Source of the DNA: Acinetobacter pseudolwoffii
GTDB taxonomy: Bacteria; Pseudomonadota; Gammaproteobacteria; Pseudomonadales; Moraxellaceae
Direction: 5' to 3'
Assembly: GCF_002803605.1 (NCBI RefSeq)
Contig: NZ_PHRG01000002.1
Span: forward strand, 1 to 64,000
Length of the DNA stretch: 64,000 bases
Shown here: positions 28,914 through 38,380 of the stretch, piece after piece
How positions within the stretch are numbered: position 1 is the stretch's first letter
Layout of the letters: each line of letters opens with the position of its first letter
Made by a program: the position numbers and the translations under genes
The notes under the pieces: model-generated
What the model was told of the DNA's origin: nothing
The model's database searches: none
What the model saw: the letters and a program-made list of their open reading frames with translations, nothing else

Positions 28914-29378
28914 TTAGAGATAAAATTTTGCAGTACATGAAGCTATATCACTTGCAACGCTTTTTATGCTGCTTGCGGTTGGTGTAAAGGTCGTAACTTT
29001 CTTATTATTAATAAAGACTTCAATTTTCTTAGCCTTTGCTACACCTTTAGAAAATTCTTGCCACGCATTACCACCATTACGCCAATCAGTATTTTTGGGT
29101 GGAATAACTTCATTTTTGCCATCCAATAGGAACGTTAAAGGATATTTTGAGTTTGAATTTTCATAGGATCTAGATTTTGTTTCAAATCGAGCACCATGAT
29201 CATAGTCTTCTCCAGCTCCAACATTACAAACCACCCATAACGTTTGCCCTTTAGCATCCTGAATTGAATACTCAGAAAATCCTTGACCATAACCAGAACG
29301 CCAAACGTTAGGAACAGCAAATGCACTGAAACTTGCTGAAAATAATGCGATAAAAACTAAGCTTTTTGATTTAAACAT
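28914..29378 (-). CDS. Hypothetical secreted protein
   Basis: 154 aa with a clear Sec signal peptide (MFKSKSLVFIALFSASFSAFA). The mature part contains two cysteines (WVVCNVGAG and DIASCTAKF) that could form a disulfide. Text is beta-rich (YPLTFLLDGKNEVIPP, KKIEVFINNKKVTTF). Family unknown. It is island cargo with its own terminator. Confidence 0.65.
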   Translation of the reverse strand: MFKSKSLVFIALFSASFSAFAVPNVWRSGYGQGFSEYSIQDAKGQTLWVVCNVGAGEDYDHGARFETKSRSYENSNSKYPLTFLLDGKNEVIPPKNTDWRNGGNAWQEFSKGVAKAKKIEVFINNKKVTTFTPTASSIKSVASDIASCTAKFYL

Positions 29379-29444
29379 GAATTACCCTTTATAAAATAAA
29401 TAAACTGATAGTTAAGTTAAAATAAATAATTTTATTAAATTGAG

Positions 29445-29603
29445 TTAGATAAAAACACCTAAAATAACTTGCAACTTTTCGACGTTATGAGCATCTTTAT
29501 CATTACAAGTGCGAATAGCTTTTGCAATAGATTTACTCTTTGAATGTGGAATATAATCGATAAAATCAGAAACTGTATCTAATTCTGGATAATATTTTTT
29601 CAT
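29445..29603 (-). CDS. Small hypothetical protein, 52 aa
   Basis: Starts ATG at 29,601-29,603 with an excellent ribosome binding site (AAGGAG, six bases before the ATG). The product begins MKKYYPELDTVSDFIDYIPH and ends VEKLQVILGVFI; it is soluble and mixed charge. No family recognised. The strong start signal is the main support. Confidence 0.55.
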   Translation of the reverse strand: MKKYYPELDTVSDFIDYIPHSKSKSIAKAIRTCNDKDAHNVEKLQVILGVFI

Positions 29604-29824
29604 GATCACTCCTTAGTAAAAGATCATAAAAATAATATGTCCCATAAAGTAATTTTGTTTCACTTTCATTAAGAATAATAATTAAATAATAATCCTAAAA
29701 AAAATATTTTTATCCATTTCTAAAAAAATGCTCTTGCTCAAAATGTAAAATAAAATTAATATGAAAAATCATAAGAAGTATTTCAATATAATTTCCTATC
29801 ACCTTCTTACTAATAGAGAAAAAC
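29604..29824. other. AT-rich divergent intergenic region
   Basis: About 220 bp, very AT-rich, between divergent small genes. It presumably contains both promoters; no structure is evident. AGAGAAAA precedes the plus-strand ATG at 29,825. Confidence 0.3.
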
Positions 29825-30211
29825 ATGAATAAAATCCATATTTCGCTAGGATTATTAACTTTGTCAATGGCAAATCCAGTCTTTGCAAGTGAAAAAATAA
29901 ACGCTAGTTTTTTAGGAAAATGGGCAACTTCACAACTCGTTTGTAAGCAAGGTATGACTGGAAACGACACCGATAGCCGAATAACTATTAAACCAAATAC
30001 TATTCAAATAGAATCTCATGAGTCTCTTTCCAAAATTAACATTAATAAAATTAATTTTAATGAACAAGAATTAATTTCAGGAACAGGAGAATCACACTGG
30101 TCTAGTGAAGGTGAAGAAGGTACAGATTATACTTCCTTTGCTTATCTTAAAAGAAATGGAGCTATTTTTGATTTAGCATCTTATGGAATAAAATATATTA
30201 AGTGTTATTAA
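29825..30211 (+). CDS. Hypothetical secreted protein
   Basis: 128 aa with a Sec signal peptide (MNKIHISLGLLTLSMANPVFA). The mature protein has two cysteines, one near each end (SQLVCKQGM and YIKCY), suggesting a disulfide-closed beta domain. WATSQLVC...SRITIKPNTIQIES resembles small lipocalin-like or surface proteins only in general style. Family unknown. It is 20 bp upstream of the next gene and probably co-transcribed with it. Confidence 0.6.
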   Translation: MNKIHISLGLLTLSMANPVFASEKINASFLGKWATSQLVCKQGMTGNDTDSRITIKPNTIQIESHESLSKININKINFNEQELISGTGESHWSSEGEEGTDYTSFAYLKRNGAIFDLASYGIKYIKCY

Positions 30212-30231
30212 GATTTAGTTTAGGATAAAAC

Positions 30232-30813
30232 ATGTCTGATTCAATTGAAATAACACCAAATCAAATACAACACCCTAAAAGAAAGGTATCTTTTTTATTA
30301 GGTCTTGGTATTTTTATTTTCCCCCTATTTTGCTCATGGATTACCTTAAAAGCAGGTTATTCAACTTTAGCTAGATGTATGAGTTTTGGATGGTTAGCAT
30401 TCATTTTTATTTTACCATTTACTATACCTGCAACTGAAAATCAGAATTCATTACCTACTGTAACTAATGAAGTAAGTACCATCTCTGATAATGGAAATGA
30501 AGATATTTCTAAAAATGCACCAGTAACTACTGAAACTGAAAAACAAGAAGCTTCAGATGAAAATATGAGTGTAAATCAAAACCAGTCTAATGAGGCAATG
30601 GAAGCAGAGCTAAGATTCTCTAGAGAGTTCATTTACGGTACAGCTAATATAGATATGACTAACCTAGCATATGAACATTGTATGTATGCGACTAAACTTA
30701 CAGAACAAGCATGTTTACAGGATGTAATCTATAACAAACTACCTAAGCACCAAAGCAAACGTATTGCAGAAGAAGAAGCCAAAATCAGAGCAAAGTATTC
30801 TTCTACTTACTGA
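30232..30813 (+). CDS. Hypothetical inner-membrane protein
   Basis: 193 aa. Two membrane helices (about residues 19-38, SFLLGLGIFIFPLFCSWITL, and 48-66, CMSFGWLAFIFILPFTIPA) are followed by a Glu/Asn/Thr-rich linker and a C-terminal helical domain (AMEAELRFSREFIYGTANID to KAKYSSTY-like end). No family recognised. It forms a likely two-gene unit with the secreted protein upstream. Confidence 0.6.
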   Translation: MSDSIEITPNQIQHPKRKVSFLLGLGIFIFPLFCSWITLKAGYSTLARCMSFGWLAFIFILPFTIPATENQNSLPTVTNEVSTISDNGNEDISKNAPVTTETEKQEASDENMSVNQNQSNEAMEAELRFSREFIYGTANIDMTNLAYEHCMYATKLTEQACLQDVIYNKLPKHQSKRIAEEEAKIRAKYSSTY

Positions 30814-30904
30814 AAGCAGGAGTAACTAATAAATAGCACTTCTCACAATACTATTTATTAATGGAAGGGAATCCTTCCATTACTACATTGCTGATTAGTA
30901 AAAA

Positions 30905-31036
30905 CTATTTGCTTCTTGTCTTACCTGCATCAGAACGCTTTTTACGCCACTGTCCATCCTCATTACGTGAACGATTCTGACCTGCTGTTGGGCCTGTTTT
31001 CACGATTGGTCCTTTCGTGTCTTTTGGAGATGGCAT
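30905..31036 (-). CDS. Small basic protein, 43 aa
   Basis: ATG at 31,034-31,036 is preceded by AGAGGGAATACTA, a good ribosome binding site. Product MPSPKDTKGPIVKTGPTAGQ, then a Lys/Arg/Asn-rich tail ending KTRSK. It is strongly basic, probably unstructured or nucleic-acid binding. I recall similar short basic proteins in Acinetobacter genomes but no function. Confidence 0.6.
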   Translation of the reverse strand: MPSPKDTKGPIVKTGPTAGQNRSRNEDGQWRKKRSDAGKTRSK

Positions 31037-31170
31037 TAGTATTCCCTCTTGATTAGTATAACTATTTCAATATAGGCCATAACGGGTAAAAATCAAAATA
31101 GATTCCTACAAGGGCCTGTGAGATCCAAACAAATATCAGTAGATTCCCCCAAGATAAAACCGAAATCCCC

Positions 31171-31383
31171 CTAATACACTAGGGGGAAACAGGTAAACAG
31201 CAAAACCTCAAACATTCCCCACTCTTTTGTCATTTCCTCTGCGCTCAGCTCGAGCGATGTACTGACATCTGATGAATCATCCACGATTCTGACCGCATCG
31301 CAAATGAGCATGAAGAAATGGTCTGAGTGATATTTTGTGGAATCTTGACTGATCCCCATCGGACTTTCTGGAAGATGGACCAC
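31171..31383 (-). CDS. Possible small ORF at the island right end
   Basis: 70 codons from a GTG, or 62 from an internal ATG at 31,359. Text (HSDHFFMLICDAVRIVDDSS, LELSAEEMTKEWGMFEVLLF) has plausible residue use, but no family is recognised and there is no good start signal. The last codons lie in a hairpin CCCCCTA/TAGGGGG (31,167-31,186). Confidence 0.3.
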   Translation of the reverse strand: MVHLPESPMGISQDSTKYHSDHFFMLICDAVRIVDDSSDVSTSLELSAEEMTKEWGMFEVLLFTCFPLVY

Positions 31384-31428
31384 ATTACGGTCCGAAATAG
31401 TTGTATCTTTTTTCAGCTATATAGACGT

Positions 31429-31462
31429 AAAAAACCCCATAACTCAAAGAGTTACGGGGTTT
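31429..31462 (-). terminator. tRNA terminator brought in by the island
   Basis: Stem AACCCCATAACTC/GAGTTACGGGGTT (31,433-31,445 with 31,449-31,461, one A-C mismatch). The minus strand ends in six Ts. It follows the tRNA gene and replaces the older terminator now stranded at 18,634. Confidence 0.75.
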
Positions 31463-31468
31463 CGAAAC

Positions 31469-31545
<77 letters not shown>

Positions 31546-32336
31546 TACATGCTGAAAACTTTATTTATCAATAAGTTCAAGCGTCATGAATACTAGCTAA
31601 GATTTTTTTGAAAGACAAGTACTTTTATAACCACTTGAACACTTAGGCAGCAATCATCATGACTTGATTCGAAAGAAATTCTAGTTCTTTAATACTTCAG
31701 TCTAAAGACATGCAGAAAAATGGGTATATACAGATCAATTTAAGGCAGCCTAGCCTGAAATATTGACGTCAACCTCATAGAATAAAGCATACATTTGATA
31801 GATTTGACGTCTCAGTATATTTATAAAGTATCAAAAAATATTTGATAAAATATTAAAAATGATGGAAAAGTATATGAGCTGCAGAATAAAGAAAAATTAG
31901 AATTGAGACTTCATTTCTTTTTCTTTACGCAAATCCTGCTTAATTTCGATGAAAGACCATACAATTATAAGCACTAAAATCAATAAAGAGACTACAAAGG
32001 CTGTAATGTATGTCATAGTTTTCAATCTCAGAGTAGAAAGAACAACAAAATAGAAAGGATTAATACCCCTTCTCTTCTTCGACAAAAGTCTAATAACTAA
32101 ATCTTGCTCTGGATAGTCATTTTTTCACCATTTTAAGACTTTTTTTATATCTAATAATACTTTTTTAATATCAAAATTTTTTATTTATACATTTTAGCTC
32201 TTAATATTTCAGTTTAAAAAGATCAAGAAATTATAGATTTCTACATTATTTACACGTTTTATTTGCCAGCCTATTGACTGAATGGCCGAACAAGAAGAAA
32301 TTATGCAATTCTCCACATATGGCTTTTACTTAATCT
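31546..32336. other. Long AT-rich intergenic region
   Basis: About 790 bp at the island-core junction. Apart from one possible small membrane ORF (31,897-32,016) nothing is recognisable. It should contain the tRNA promoter on the minus strand and the acyltransferase promoter on the plus strand. Confidence 0.4.
31897..32016 (-). CDS. Possible small single-pass membrane protein, 39 aa
   Basis: From the ATG at 32,014-32,016 it encodes one membrane helix (TAFVVSLLILVLIIVWSFI) and a charged tail (EIKQDLRKEKEMKSQF). GAGATTGAAAACT precedes the ATG as a weak ribosome binding site. The helix-plus-charged-tail design resembles other tiny bacterial membrane proteins, but the family is unknown. Confidence 0.4.
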   Translation of the reverse strand: MTYITAFVVSLLILVLIIVWSFIEIKQDLRKEKEMKSQF

Positions 32337-32897
32337 GTGCTTATGCTAAATAAATTCATTGGCGAATCTGCATTTAAACTTGCGGGTTGGCAATATCATG
32401 TCGAACCAGATGTACTCGAAGACAAACAGGTCATTATTGGCTTTGAACATACTTCAATGATGGATGCGGTGCTGTCGATTGCCCTCTTCCAGATTTATGA
32501 TCTTAAAGTTCATACCTTGATCAAAAAAGAACTATTTAAAGGACCTTTCAAACCGCTATTAAAAGCTGTCGGCGGTATTCCTGTTGACCGCAAGGCCAAT
32601 AAAGATATCGTGACCCAGATGGTGGAGCATTTTCAGAATAATGAAAAGTTTAATCTGGTGATTGCACCAGAAGCGACACGTGCCAAGCAAGGTGAAGCAC
32701 GTAAACCGATCCGTACCGGCTTCTGGCATATTGCCAAAGCTGCCAATGTGCCGATTGTGTTGCTATATGCCAATTCCAGAACCAAACAAGGTGGCATTTT
32801 AGGCAAGATTTATCCAACAGATCTGGCTCAAGATCTGGCCTTAATCAAACAGCTCTATAAAGATAAAGTGGATCTGGATATTGTCATTCCGGAATAA
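32337..32897 (+). CDS. 1-acyl-glycerol-3-phosphate acyltransferase family protein (PlsC-like)
   Basis: 186-aa (or 184 from the ATG at 32,343) lysophospholipid-acyltransferase-fold enzyme. It has the H-x4-D motif EHTSMMD, the GGIPVDR block and PEATR in place of the usual PEGTR. It is shorter than PlsC itself and lacks an N-terminal membrane helix, like the YihG/Ycf-type small acyltransferases. It probably transfers acyl groups to a lysophospholipid or related acceptor at the inner membrane. Single gene with a hairpin downstream. Confidence 0.75.
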   Translation: MLMLNKFIGESAFKLAGWQYHVEPDVLEDKQVIIGFEHTSMMDAVLSIALFQIYDLKVHTLIKKELFKGPFKPLLKAVGGIPVDRKANKDIVTQMVEHFQNNEKFNLVIAPEATRAKQGEARKPIRTGFWHIAKAANVPIVLLYANSRTKQGGILGKIYPTDLAQDLALIKQLYKDKVDLDIVIPE

Positions 32898-32914
32898 GCT
32901 CAGTAACAGTGCTC

Positions 32915-32944
32915 GACATGAACAGATCCTTTGCTGTTCATGTC
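32915..32944 (+). terminator. Hairpin downstream of the acyltransferase gene
   Basis: Perfect 11-bp stem GACATGAACAG/CTGTTCATGTC with an 8-base loop. No T-run follows, so it may be a weak terminator or mRNA 3' stabiliser. Confidence 0.5.
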
Positions 32945-33142
32945 CTCCTAAAGCATTTGTATAAATTTGAAAAATAAAATCAAAAACTGCACTATAGCAT
33001 TCCCCTTTTCTATCAATTTAATACAATTTTTTTGTTTTATCCTGAAATCTCAAATCCAGACACTTTTTTTTAAAAAAAAGCTTATGGTAGAATTTCGGCA
33101 TTCTGATAGGCATACAGCCAATCTACAAGGAGCAAAGTTCGC

Positions 33143-33892
33143 ATGGCGGGTCATTCCAAGTGGGCCAATATTAAGCATCGTAAAGCAAAACAAGATGCGA
33201 GTCGTGGTAAGCTTTTTACCAAATATATTCGTGAATTAACCACTGCGGCAAAACTCGGTGGTCCAGATGCAGGTAGCAACCCTCGTCTGCGTGCGGTGGT
33301 TGAAAAAGCATTATCTGTAAATATGACACGTGATGTGATCAACCGTGCCATTCAACGTGGTGCGGGTGGCGAAGATAACGACGACCTGAAAGAAGTGACC
33401 TATGAAGGTTATGGTGTAGGTGGTGTTGCTGTTCTGGTAGAGACCATGACAGACAACCTGAATCGTACTGTTCCTGATGTTCGCCATTGCTTCTCAAAAA
33501 CCAATGGTAACTTAGGTACTGCCGGTTCAGTGGCTTATCTGTTTACCAAACGTGGCGAGATCACTTTTGAAGATGTTTCTTTAGAAGATCAAATCATGGA
33601 AGTAGCTTTGGAAGCAGGCGCGGAAGATATTGAAATTGCTGAAGATGAAATTCTGGTAATTACCACGCCTGAAAGCTTTGGTGATGTACAGGATGCGCTC
33701 ACTGCAGCAGGTCTGAAGTCTGACAATGCTGAAGTGGTGATGAGCCCTTCAACCAAAGCTGAAATTACAGATGTTGATCAAGCCAAAATGATTTTGAAAA
33801 TGATCGATATGTTTGAAGATTTAGATGATGTTCAAAACGTATATACCAACGTAGAGTTTACTGATGAAGTGATGGCGCAATTAGATGCTTAA
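33143..33892 (+). CDS. YebC/PmpR-family protein
   Basis: 249 aa, standard length. Begins [20 protein letters not shown], the invariant N-terminus of the family, and has all three YebC domains. The family has been called a transcriptional regulator, and recent work links YebC proteins to translation of proline-rich or otherwise difficult sequences. A strong AAGGAGC lies upstream of the ATG and a clean terminator follows. Confidence 0.92.
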   Translation: MAGHSKWANIKHRKAKQDASRGKLFTKYIRELTTAAKLGGPDAGSNPRLRAVVEKALSVNMTRDVINRAIQRGAGGEDNDDLKEVTYEGYGVGGVAVLVETMTDNLNRTVPDVRHCFSKTNGNLGTAGSVAYLFTKRGEITFEDVSLEDQIMEVALEAGAEDIEIAEDEILVITTPESFGDVQDALTAAGLKSDNAEVVMSPSTKAEITDVDQAKMILKMIDMFEDLDDVQNVYTNVEFTDEVMAQLDA

Positions 33893-33906
33893 GCTTGATC
33901 AAAACT

Positions 33907-33933
33907 AAAAACGCACCCTTGGGTGCGTTTTTT
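33907..33933 (+). terminator. Terminator of yebC
   Basis: Stem AAACGCACCC/GGGTGCGTTT with a 2-base loop, followed by Ts. It is A/T-flanked on both sides and so can also serve the converging Lrp-type gene. Confidence 0.85.
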
Positions 33934-33960
33934 ATAGTTGTCTACTACTCTCGCCTAGGA

Positions 33961-34431
33961 TCAAACTTTATTGAGTAATCCGCTACAGTTAAAGACATTA
34001 TATTCTTTAATGACAAAGCTCGAATGCAGTGCAACCACATGCTCAATTTTCCCGATACGCTTGAGTAAAATTTCACTATAATTTTCCATATCTCGCGCCA
34101 CTACTTCGACAATAAAATCCGCAGACTGGCCGGTGACCAAAAAGGCATTAATCACTTCGGGAATACTTTCCAGTTCTTCCAGAAATTTAGCAAAAGTATC
34201 ACTATCATGTTTACTTAGCGACACCTGTAACAGTACATGCAGCGTGAAACCTAATTTCTGATAATTAATTTCACGCTTTAAGCCACTGATAATATTTTGA
34301 TCGATCAAGTGTTTGATCCGGCGATGGACTGAACTCACAGATAAATTTACCCGCTCTGACAGTTCATTCAGATTGACATCCTCATGGGTCAATATTTCTA
34401 GAATATGTTTATCGAAACGATCCAGTTCCAT
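33961..34431 (-). CDS. Lrp/AsnC-family transcriptional regulator
   Basis: 156 aa, usual length. N-terminal AsnC-type helix-turn-helix (residues about 5-60, LNELSERVNLSVSSVHRRIK) and C-terminal RAM ligand-binding domain (VLLQVSLSKHDSDTFAKFLE, GQSADFIVEVVARDMENYSE). It would respond to an amino acid or small effector. The target is unknown; no adjacent transporter or catabolic gene suggests one. Confidence 0.9.
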   Translation of the reverse strand: MELDRFDKHILEILTHEDVNLNELSERVNLSVSSVHRRIKHLIDQNIISGLKREINYQKLGFTLHVLLQVSLSKHDSDTFAKFLEELESIPEVINAFLVTGQSADFIVEVVARDMENYSEILLKRIGKIEHVVALHSSFVIKEYNVFNCSGLLNKV

Positions 34432-34811
34432 TTTTATACTCTTTCTTAATAATCAATAAAAATAGCAAAATATTGCACTCTCCCTGTTATACAATATTTA
34501 TTTATTTTTCACAAAGTTTTCATATTCTGAAAATATTTTCCAAATCTTCTGCCATTTTATAAAGTAACTTTCAATCCTGAACCAGATAACCGTTAATCAT
34601 ATAATTCTAAAAAATGACCAATGGTAATTTCTATTAATTATTTATTTTTTAATAGTTTAAGTTTAATTAGTCCAGTAAAATATAAGCCAGACCTTCAAGT
34701 ACCCGCACAGTTCAGCCACTTATCTTTTACAAGTGTATAGAAATAGATTAAAACAAAGCCGCACTAAAAATAAAAATAGCATTTTTCAAAAATATTAAAT
34801 AAGGAATGCTC
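34432..34811. other. AT-rich intergenic region
   Basis: 380 bp between the divergent Lrp gene and the repeat-protein gene. It is very AT-rich and should contain both promoters. AAGGA at 34,801-34,805 serves the ATG at 34,812. No other structure is seen. Confidence 0.4.
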
Positions 34812-36063
34812 ATGGCTTCTAAAATTTTAAGTTTGATTAAAACCAAGGTGAGTCCTGTCTTAACGGCTGAAACACAAACTAAAAGCCTGTTAGGTGGCTT
34901 ATTCGCTGGAACAGCCTCAGGTACGCTTAGCAATCTCATTGGCAGTCTAAACGGCTCTAATTCACAACCTTCCGTGAGCTCATTATTAAACAGCCTTCTC
35001 TCTGGACATAGTCTTAACAGCGCAAATATGAGCAATTTATTAATTCAGTTGTCTGGTTCATCAGAGTCTGATCAGCAGCTTAACCCAATCCAATGGAGGC
35101 AGTTTTAATATTGGCCAGATCACCAACTTGTTGAATGGCCTAATGGCGAACAATAGCAGCAATCTGGATATTGGTGCTCTTTCCAAACTCGTCGGCGGTC
35201 TCATCGGCGGTAATGGCGAGATTGATATTGCACAAATCGCTCAGCTGGTCAGCGGCCTGATCGGCGGTTCTGGTGGTTGAGGTAATATCGACATTGCTGC
35301 GATTGCAAATCTGGTCAGTAACCTCATCGGCGGTAATGGCGAGATTGATATTGCACAAATTGCCCAACTGGTGAGTGGTCTCATCGGTGGTTCAAGCAAC
35401 ATCGACATTGCTGCGATTGCAGATCTGGTCAGCAACCTCATCGGCAGTAATGGCGAGATTGATATTGCACAAATCGTTCAGCTGGTTGGTGGTCTGATTG
35501 GTGGGTCTGGTGCACTGGGTGATATCGACATCGGCGCGATTGCAGATCTGATCGGCGGTTTAATCGGCGGCAATACAGGCAATGATTTTGATATCGGTGC
35601 TATCACAGATTTAATTAGCGGTTTTGTCGGTGAGAATGCAGCGGGGGATTTTGATCTCGATGGCTTTACCGATTTACTCAGCGGCCTGATCGCGAATGGC
35701 TCAAATGGCATAGATTTAGGAGGATTATTGGGTCATCTCAATCTAGATAGTGATCTGGATCTGGGTACTCTGATCGAAGGAATTTCCTCTGCTTCAAACG
35801 GGTTTGATCCAGGGAGCATTGCCGGAGGCATTGGGCAATTGATTGATAATAGCTCTTCGATTGAATTACCCGATCCAGGTGATCTGGTCCAAGATGTGGG
35901 TGCCACAGATTCCAATATTGACTTGTCTGCTATTCTGCCTGACATTCAAGATACGATTCAAAATATCAGCAGTGGTGGTGGTTCATCCAGCTTTGATTTT
36001 GGTTCACTGTTCAATCACTTTAGTAAAAATATTGATATCGACCCAAATAATCCTTGGGGTTAA
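34812..36063 (+). pseudogene. Glycine-rich tandem-repeat protein, frameshifted and interrupted
   Basis: Start ATG at 34,812 with AAGGA six bases upstream. The first frame ends at 35,106-35,108 after a frameshift between about 35,040 and 35,095. The correct frame then reads TQSNGGSFNIGQITNLLNGL onward, meets an in-frame TGA at 35,278-35,280, and continues open to 36,063. The body is a tandem array of about 19-24-residue units of the form (N)GEIDIAQIAQLVSGLIGG / NIDIAAIADLVSNLIGG, changing to more acidic DFDLDGFTDLLSGLI units near the end. No signal peptide or membrane helix is obvious. Family and function unknown; a secreted or surface amphipathic repeat protein is possible. Two lesions suggest decay, unless recoded or phase-variable. 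Confidence 0.65.
35190..35640 (+). repeat. DNA tandem repeats within the repeat-protein gene
   Basis: Near-identical blocks starting ATCGGCGGTAATGGCGAG recur at about 35,205, 35,331 and 35,442 (spacings about 126 and 111-114 bp), each holding two protein units. High DNA identity between blocks implies recent expansion or gene conversion and could cause slippage. Confidence 0.75.
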
Positions 36064-36076
36064 TCATCATCTCATT

Positions 36077-36103
36077 AAAAACGCGCAAATGCGCGTTTTT
36101 AAT
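36077..36103 (+). terminator. Terminator of the repeat-protein gene
   Basis: Stem AAAACGCGC/GCGCGTTTT with an AAAT loop followed by T-rich sequence. Confidence 0.8.
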
Positions 36104-36123
36104 TTTAGGATTTGCCTTGAAGC

Positions 36124-36888
36124 TTATACACCACGCCAGTCTACTCGCGCATTGCGTTCGGTTCGGTAAATACGACAAATATATTCACCCAGAGGCAACG
36201 CATTTAAATGCTGCTGATAATCACGATATTCTTCGGACAAGGTTTCAAAATTTTCTTTTTCCCACGGCGTCCCCGGAATCGCCAATAATGGAGCAAGCAT
36301 AGAACAGACAGCAATATCCGCCAGACCTAAACGATTTCCGACAAAATAATATCCACCTTGACTAACCAGCATCTGATTGAGTTGCTGTACAGTGACATCA
36401 ATATGCTGTTTGGATTCCGCCACGGTTTCCTCATTCAATGCATAACCCTTGGCGACCATCGCTTTTAATAAAGGTTTAGAAAATTTTTCAAACTGGCGCA
36501 AATAGCCCTGCTCACCAATTAAAATATCGAGAGATTCATGATCGGAAGTCAGCGCTTGAGAGAGCATCCAGCGGCGGACATGACGACCCAGCTCCAGAGT
36601 AATTTCATTAATTTCTAAGGCTTTATTTCGAAAATGTCCTTCAGCATACAATAAACGATGTTCTGGATAAGTATCATCCAGATAAAGCGCAATCTGGGTT
36701 GAATCTGCAATCCATTTGTCCTGATCGCGCAAAATAGGCAGACGATTCTGTCCTGTTTTCAGTCGGGCAAAAGCCCGATGTACGCCGGGAATCAGGTTGT
36801 GAGCAACATAGTACAGCTCTTTATGGTCCAGCATCCAACGTGCTTTTTCGCAAAAGTGAGATAAAGGAAACTGGTATAAAGTTCGCAT
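36124..36888 (-). CDS. Glutathione S-transferase family protein
   Basis: 254 aa. N-terminal thioredoxin-like domain (RTLYQFPLSHFCEKARWMLD; the FCEKARW block is characteristic), cis-Pro region NRLPILRD and the E/D-S motif DSTQIALYLD. A C-terminal helical domain runs from about residue 90 with the conserved LGLADIAVCSMLA stretch. It probably conjugates or reduces electrophiles with glutathione in the cytoplasm. Single gene. Confidence 0.85.
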   Translation of the reverse strand: MRTLYQFPLSHFCEKARWMLDHKELYYVAHNLIPGVHRAFARLKTGQNRLPILRDQDKWIADSTQIALYLDDTYPEHRLLYAEGHFRNKALEINEITLELGRHVRRWMLSQALTSDHESLDILIGEQGYLRQFEKFSKPLLKAMVAKGYALNEETVAESKQHIDVTVQQLNQMLVSQGGYYFVGNRLGLADIAVCSMLAPLLAIPGTPWEKENFETLSEEYRDYQQHLNALPLGEYICRIYRTERNARVDWRGV

Positions 36889-37181
36889 GCATGCTCCATG
36901 TTTATCGTTATTGGATCAGGGCGTATAGGCCGCTGTTTTATTCAGATACTTTAGTCACTCAATTTTAGAAAAACAATGTGATTTTTATCCAAAAGTACAA
37001 TACTGGCTGATTATTCCTCTATATTCGGCGGACTCATAATAAATCCGGGAAAGCTCAGCGGAGCTTTTAAGTTATAAGAAGCATTTGATTGCAATAAACC
37101 ACAAGTGCATGACCTGACTTTAGCCGTGCTTTCATGTAAAATCGGGGGCAATTTTTATATAACGCTTTTGTGAGTTATTTC

Positions 37182-38273
37182 ATGGGTTTTAATTGCGGTA
37201 TTGTCGGCTTGCCGAACGTTGGCAAATCTACACTTTTCAATGCTTTAACCAAAGCTGCTATTGCTGCAGAAAACTTCCCGTTCTGTACCATTGAACCAAA
37301 TACCGGCATCGTGCCTGTTCCTGACCCACGTTTAGACAAATTGACAGCAATTGTTAAACCGCAGCGCGTGATTCCAACGTCTATGGAATTTGTGGACATC
37401 GCAGGTCTGGTCGCTGGTGCTTCTAAAGGTGAAGGCTTAGGTAACCAGTTCCTGGCCAACATCCGCGAAACTGATGCAATCGCTCACGTGGTACGTTGTT
37501 TTGAAGATGAAAACGTCATTCATGTGAATGGTCGTATTGATCCACTGGATGATATCGCCACGATTAATACAGAACTCGCGCTTGCAGATCTCGACGCGGT
37601 GGCGAAAGCGATTACCCGTTTGACTAAATCTGCCAAAGGTGGTGACAAAGAAGCAATTGCTACTAAAGCAGTATTAGAAAAAATCCAGCCTTTACTCGAT
37701 GAAGGCAAACCGGCTCGCGCAGCGGATCTGGATGATGACGAACGTAAACTGGTACGTGGCTTTGGCTTAATGACGCTTAAACCAACCATGTATATTGCCA
37801 ACGTTGCTGAAGACGGTTTTGAAAATAACCCGCATTTGGATGCAGTGAGAAAATTGGCTGCTGAAGAAAATGCAATTGTCGTACCTCTTTGCAACCAGAT
37901 TGAAGCGGAAATTTCATTGCTTGAAGATGAAGACCGTGCTGAATTCCTGGAAGCGATGGGCATGGAAGAACCTGGTTTAAACGTGGTGATTCGTGCAGGT
38001 TATTCACTACTTGGCTTACAAACTTACTTCACCGCAGGTGTACAGGAAGTTCGTGCCTGGACTGTGAAAGTTGGTGCAACTGCACCGCAAGCCGCTGGTG
38101 TAATTCATACCGACTTTGAAAAAGGCTTTATCCGCGCAGAATGTATTGCTTATGATGATTTCGTGCAGTACAACGGCGAAGCGGGTGCAAAAGAAGCCGG
38201 TAAATGGCGTCTAGAAGGTAAAACCTATATCGTTCAGGATGGCGACGTTTTACATTTCCGTTTTAACGTCTAA
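37182..38273 (+). CDS. ychF: Redox-regulated ATPase YchF (Obg-family, ribosome-associated)
   Basis: 363 aa from the ATG at 37,182, the canonical start ([20 protein letters not shown]); a GTG at 37,170 is an alternative. G1 [10 protein letters not shown]3 VDIAGLV with [10 protein letters not shown], and an NVAED-type G4 instead of NKxD, which gives ATP preference. C-terminal TGS domain ([25 protein letters not shown]). Followed by a strong terminator. Confidence 0.95.
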   Translation: MGFNCGIVGLPNVGKSTLFNALTKAAIAAENFPFCTIEPNTGIVPVPDPRLDKLTAIVKPQRVIPTSMEFVDIAGLVAGASKGEGLGNQFLANIRETDAIAHVVRCFEDENVIHVNGRIDPLDDIATINTELALADLDAVAKAITRLTKSAKGGDKEAIATKAVLEKIQPLLDEGKPARAADLDDDERKLVRGFGLMTLKPTMYIANVAEDGFENNPHLDAVRKLAAEENAIVVPLCNQIEAEISLLEDEDRAEFLEAMGMEEPGLNVVIRAGYSLLGLQTYFTAGVQEVRAWTVKVGATAPQAAGVIHTDFEKGFIRAECIAYDDFVQYNGEAGAKEAGKWRLEGKTYIVQDGDVLHFRFNV

Positions 38274-38287
38274 GTATTTGCTGTGTG

Positions 38288-38313
38288 AAAAAGCCCCTTC
38301 TGGGGCTTTTTTA
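38288..38313 (+). terminator. Terminator of ychF
   Basis: AAAAAGCCCC/GGGGCTTTTTT hairpin with loop TTCT, then TTATT. Confidence 0.85.
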
Positions 38314-38380
38314 TTACCTAGGAAATAAGATGACCGAGCGTAGAAAACTTACAGGCAACGCATAATTCACACATATTAAC

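Noticed and set aside
35190..35640. Regularly spaced repeats that might be a CRISPR array
   Set aside because: The repeats are in reading frame, code for repeated protein units, and the spacers are themselves repeats; this is a repeat-protein gene.
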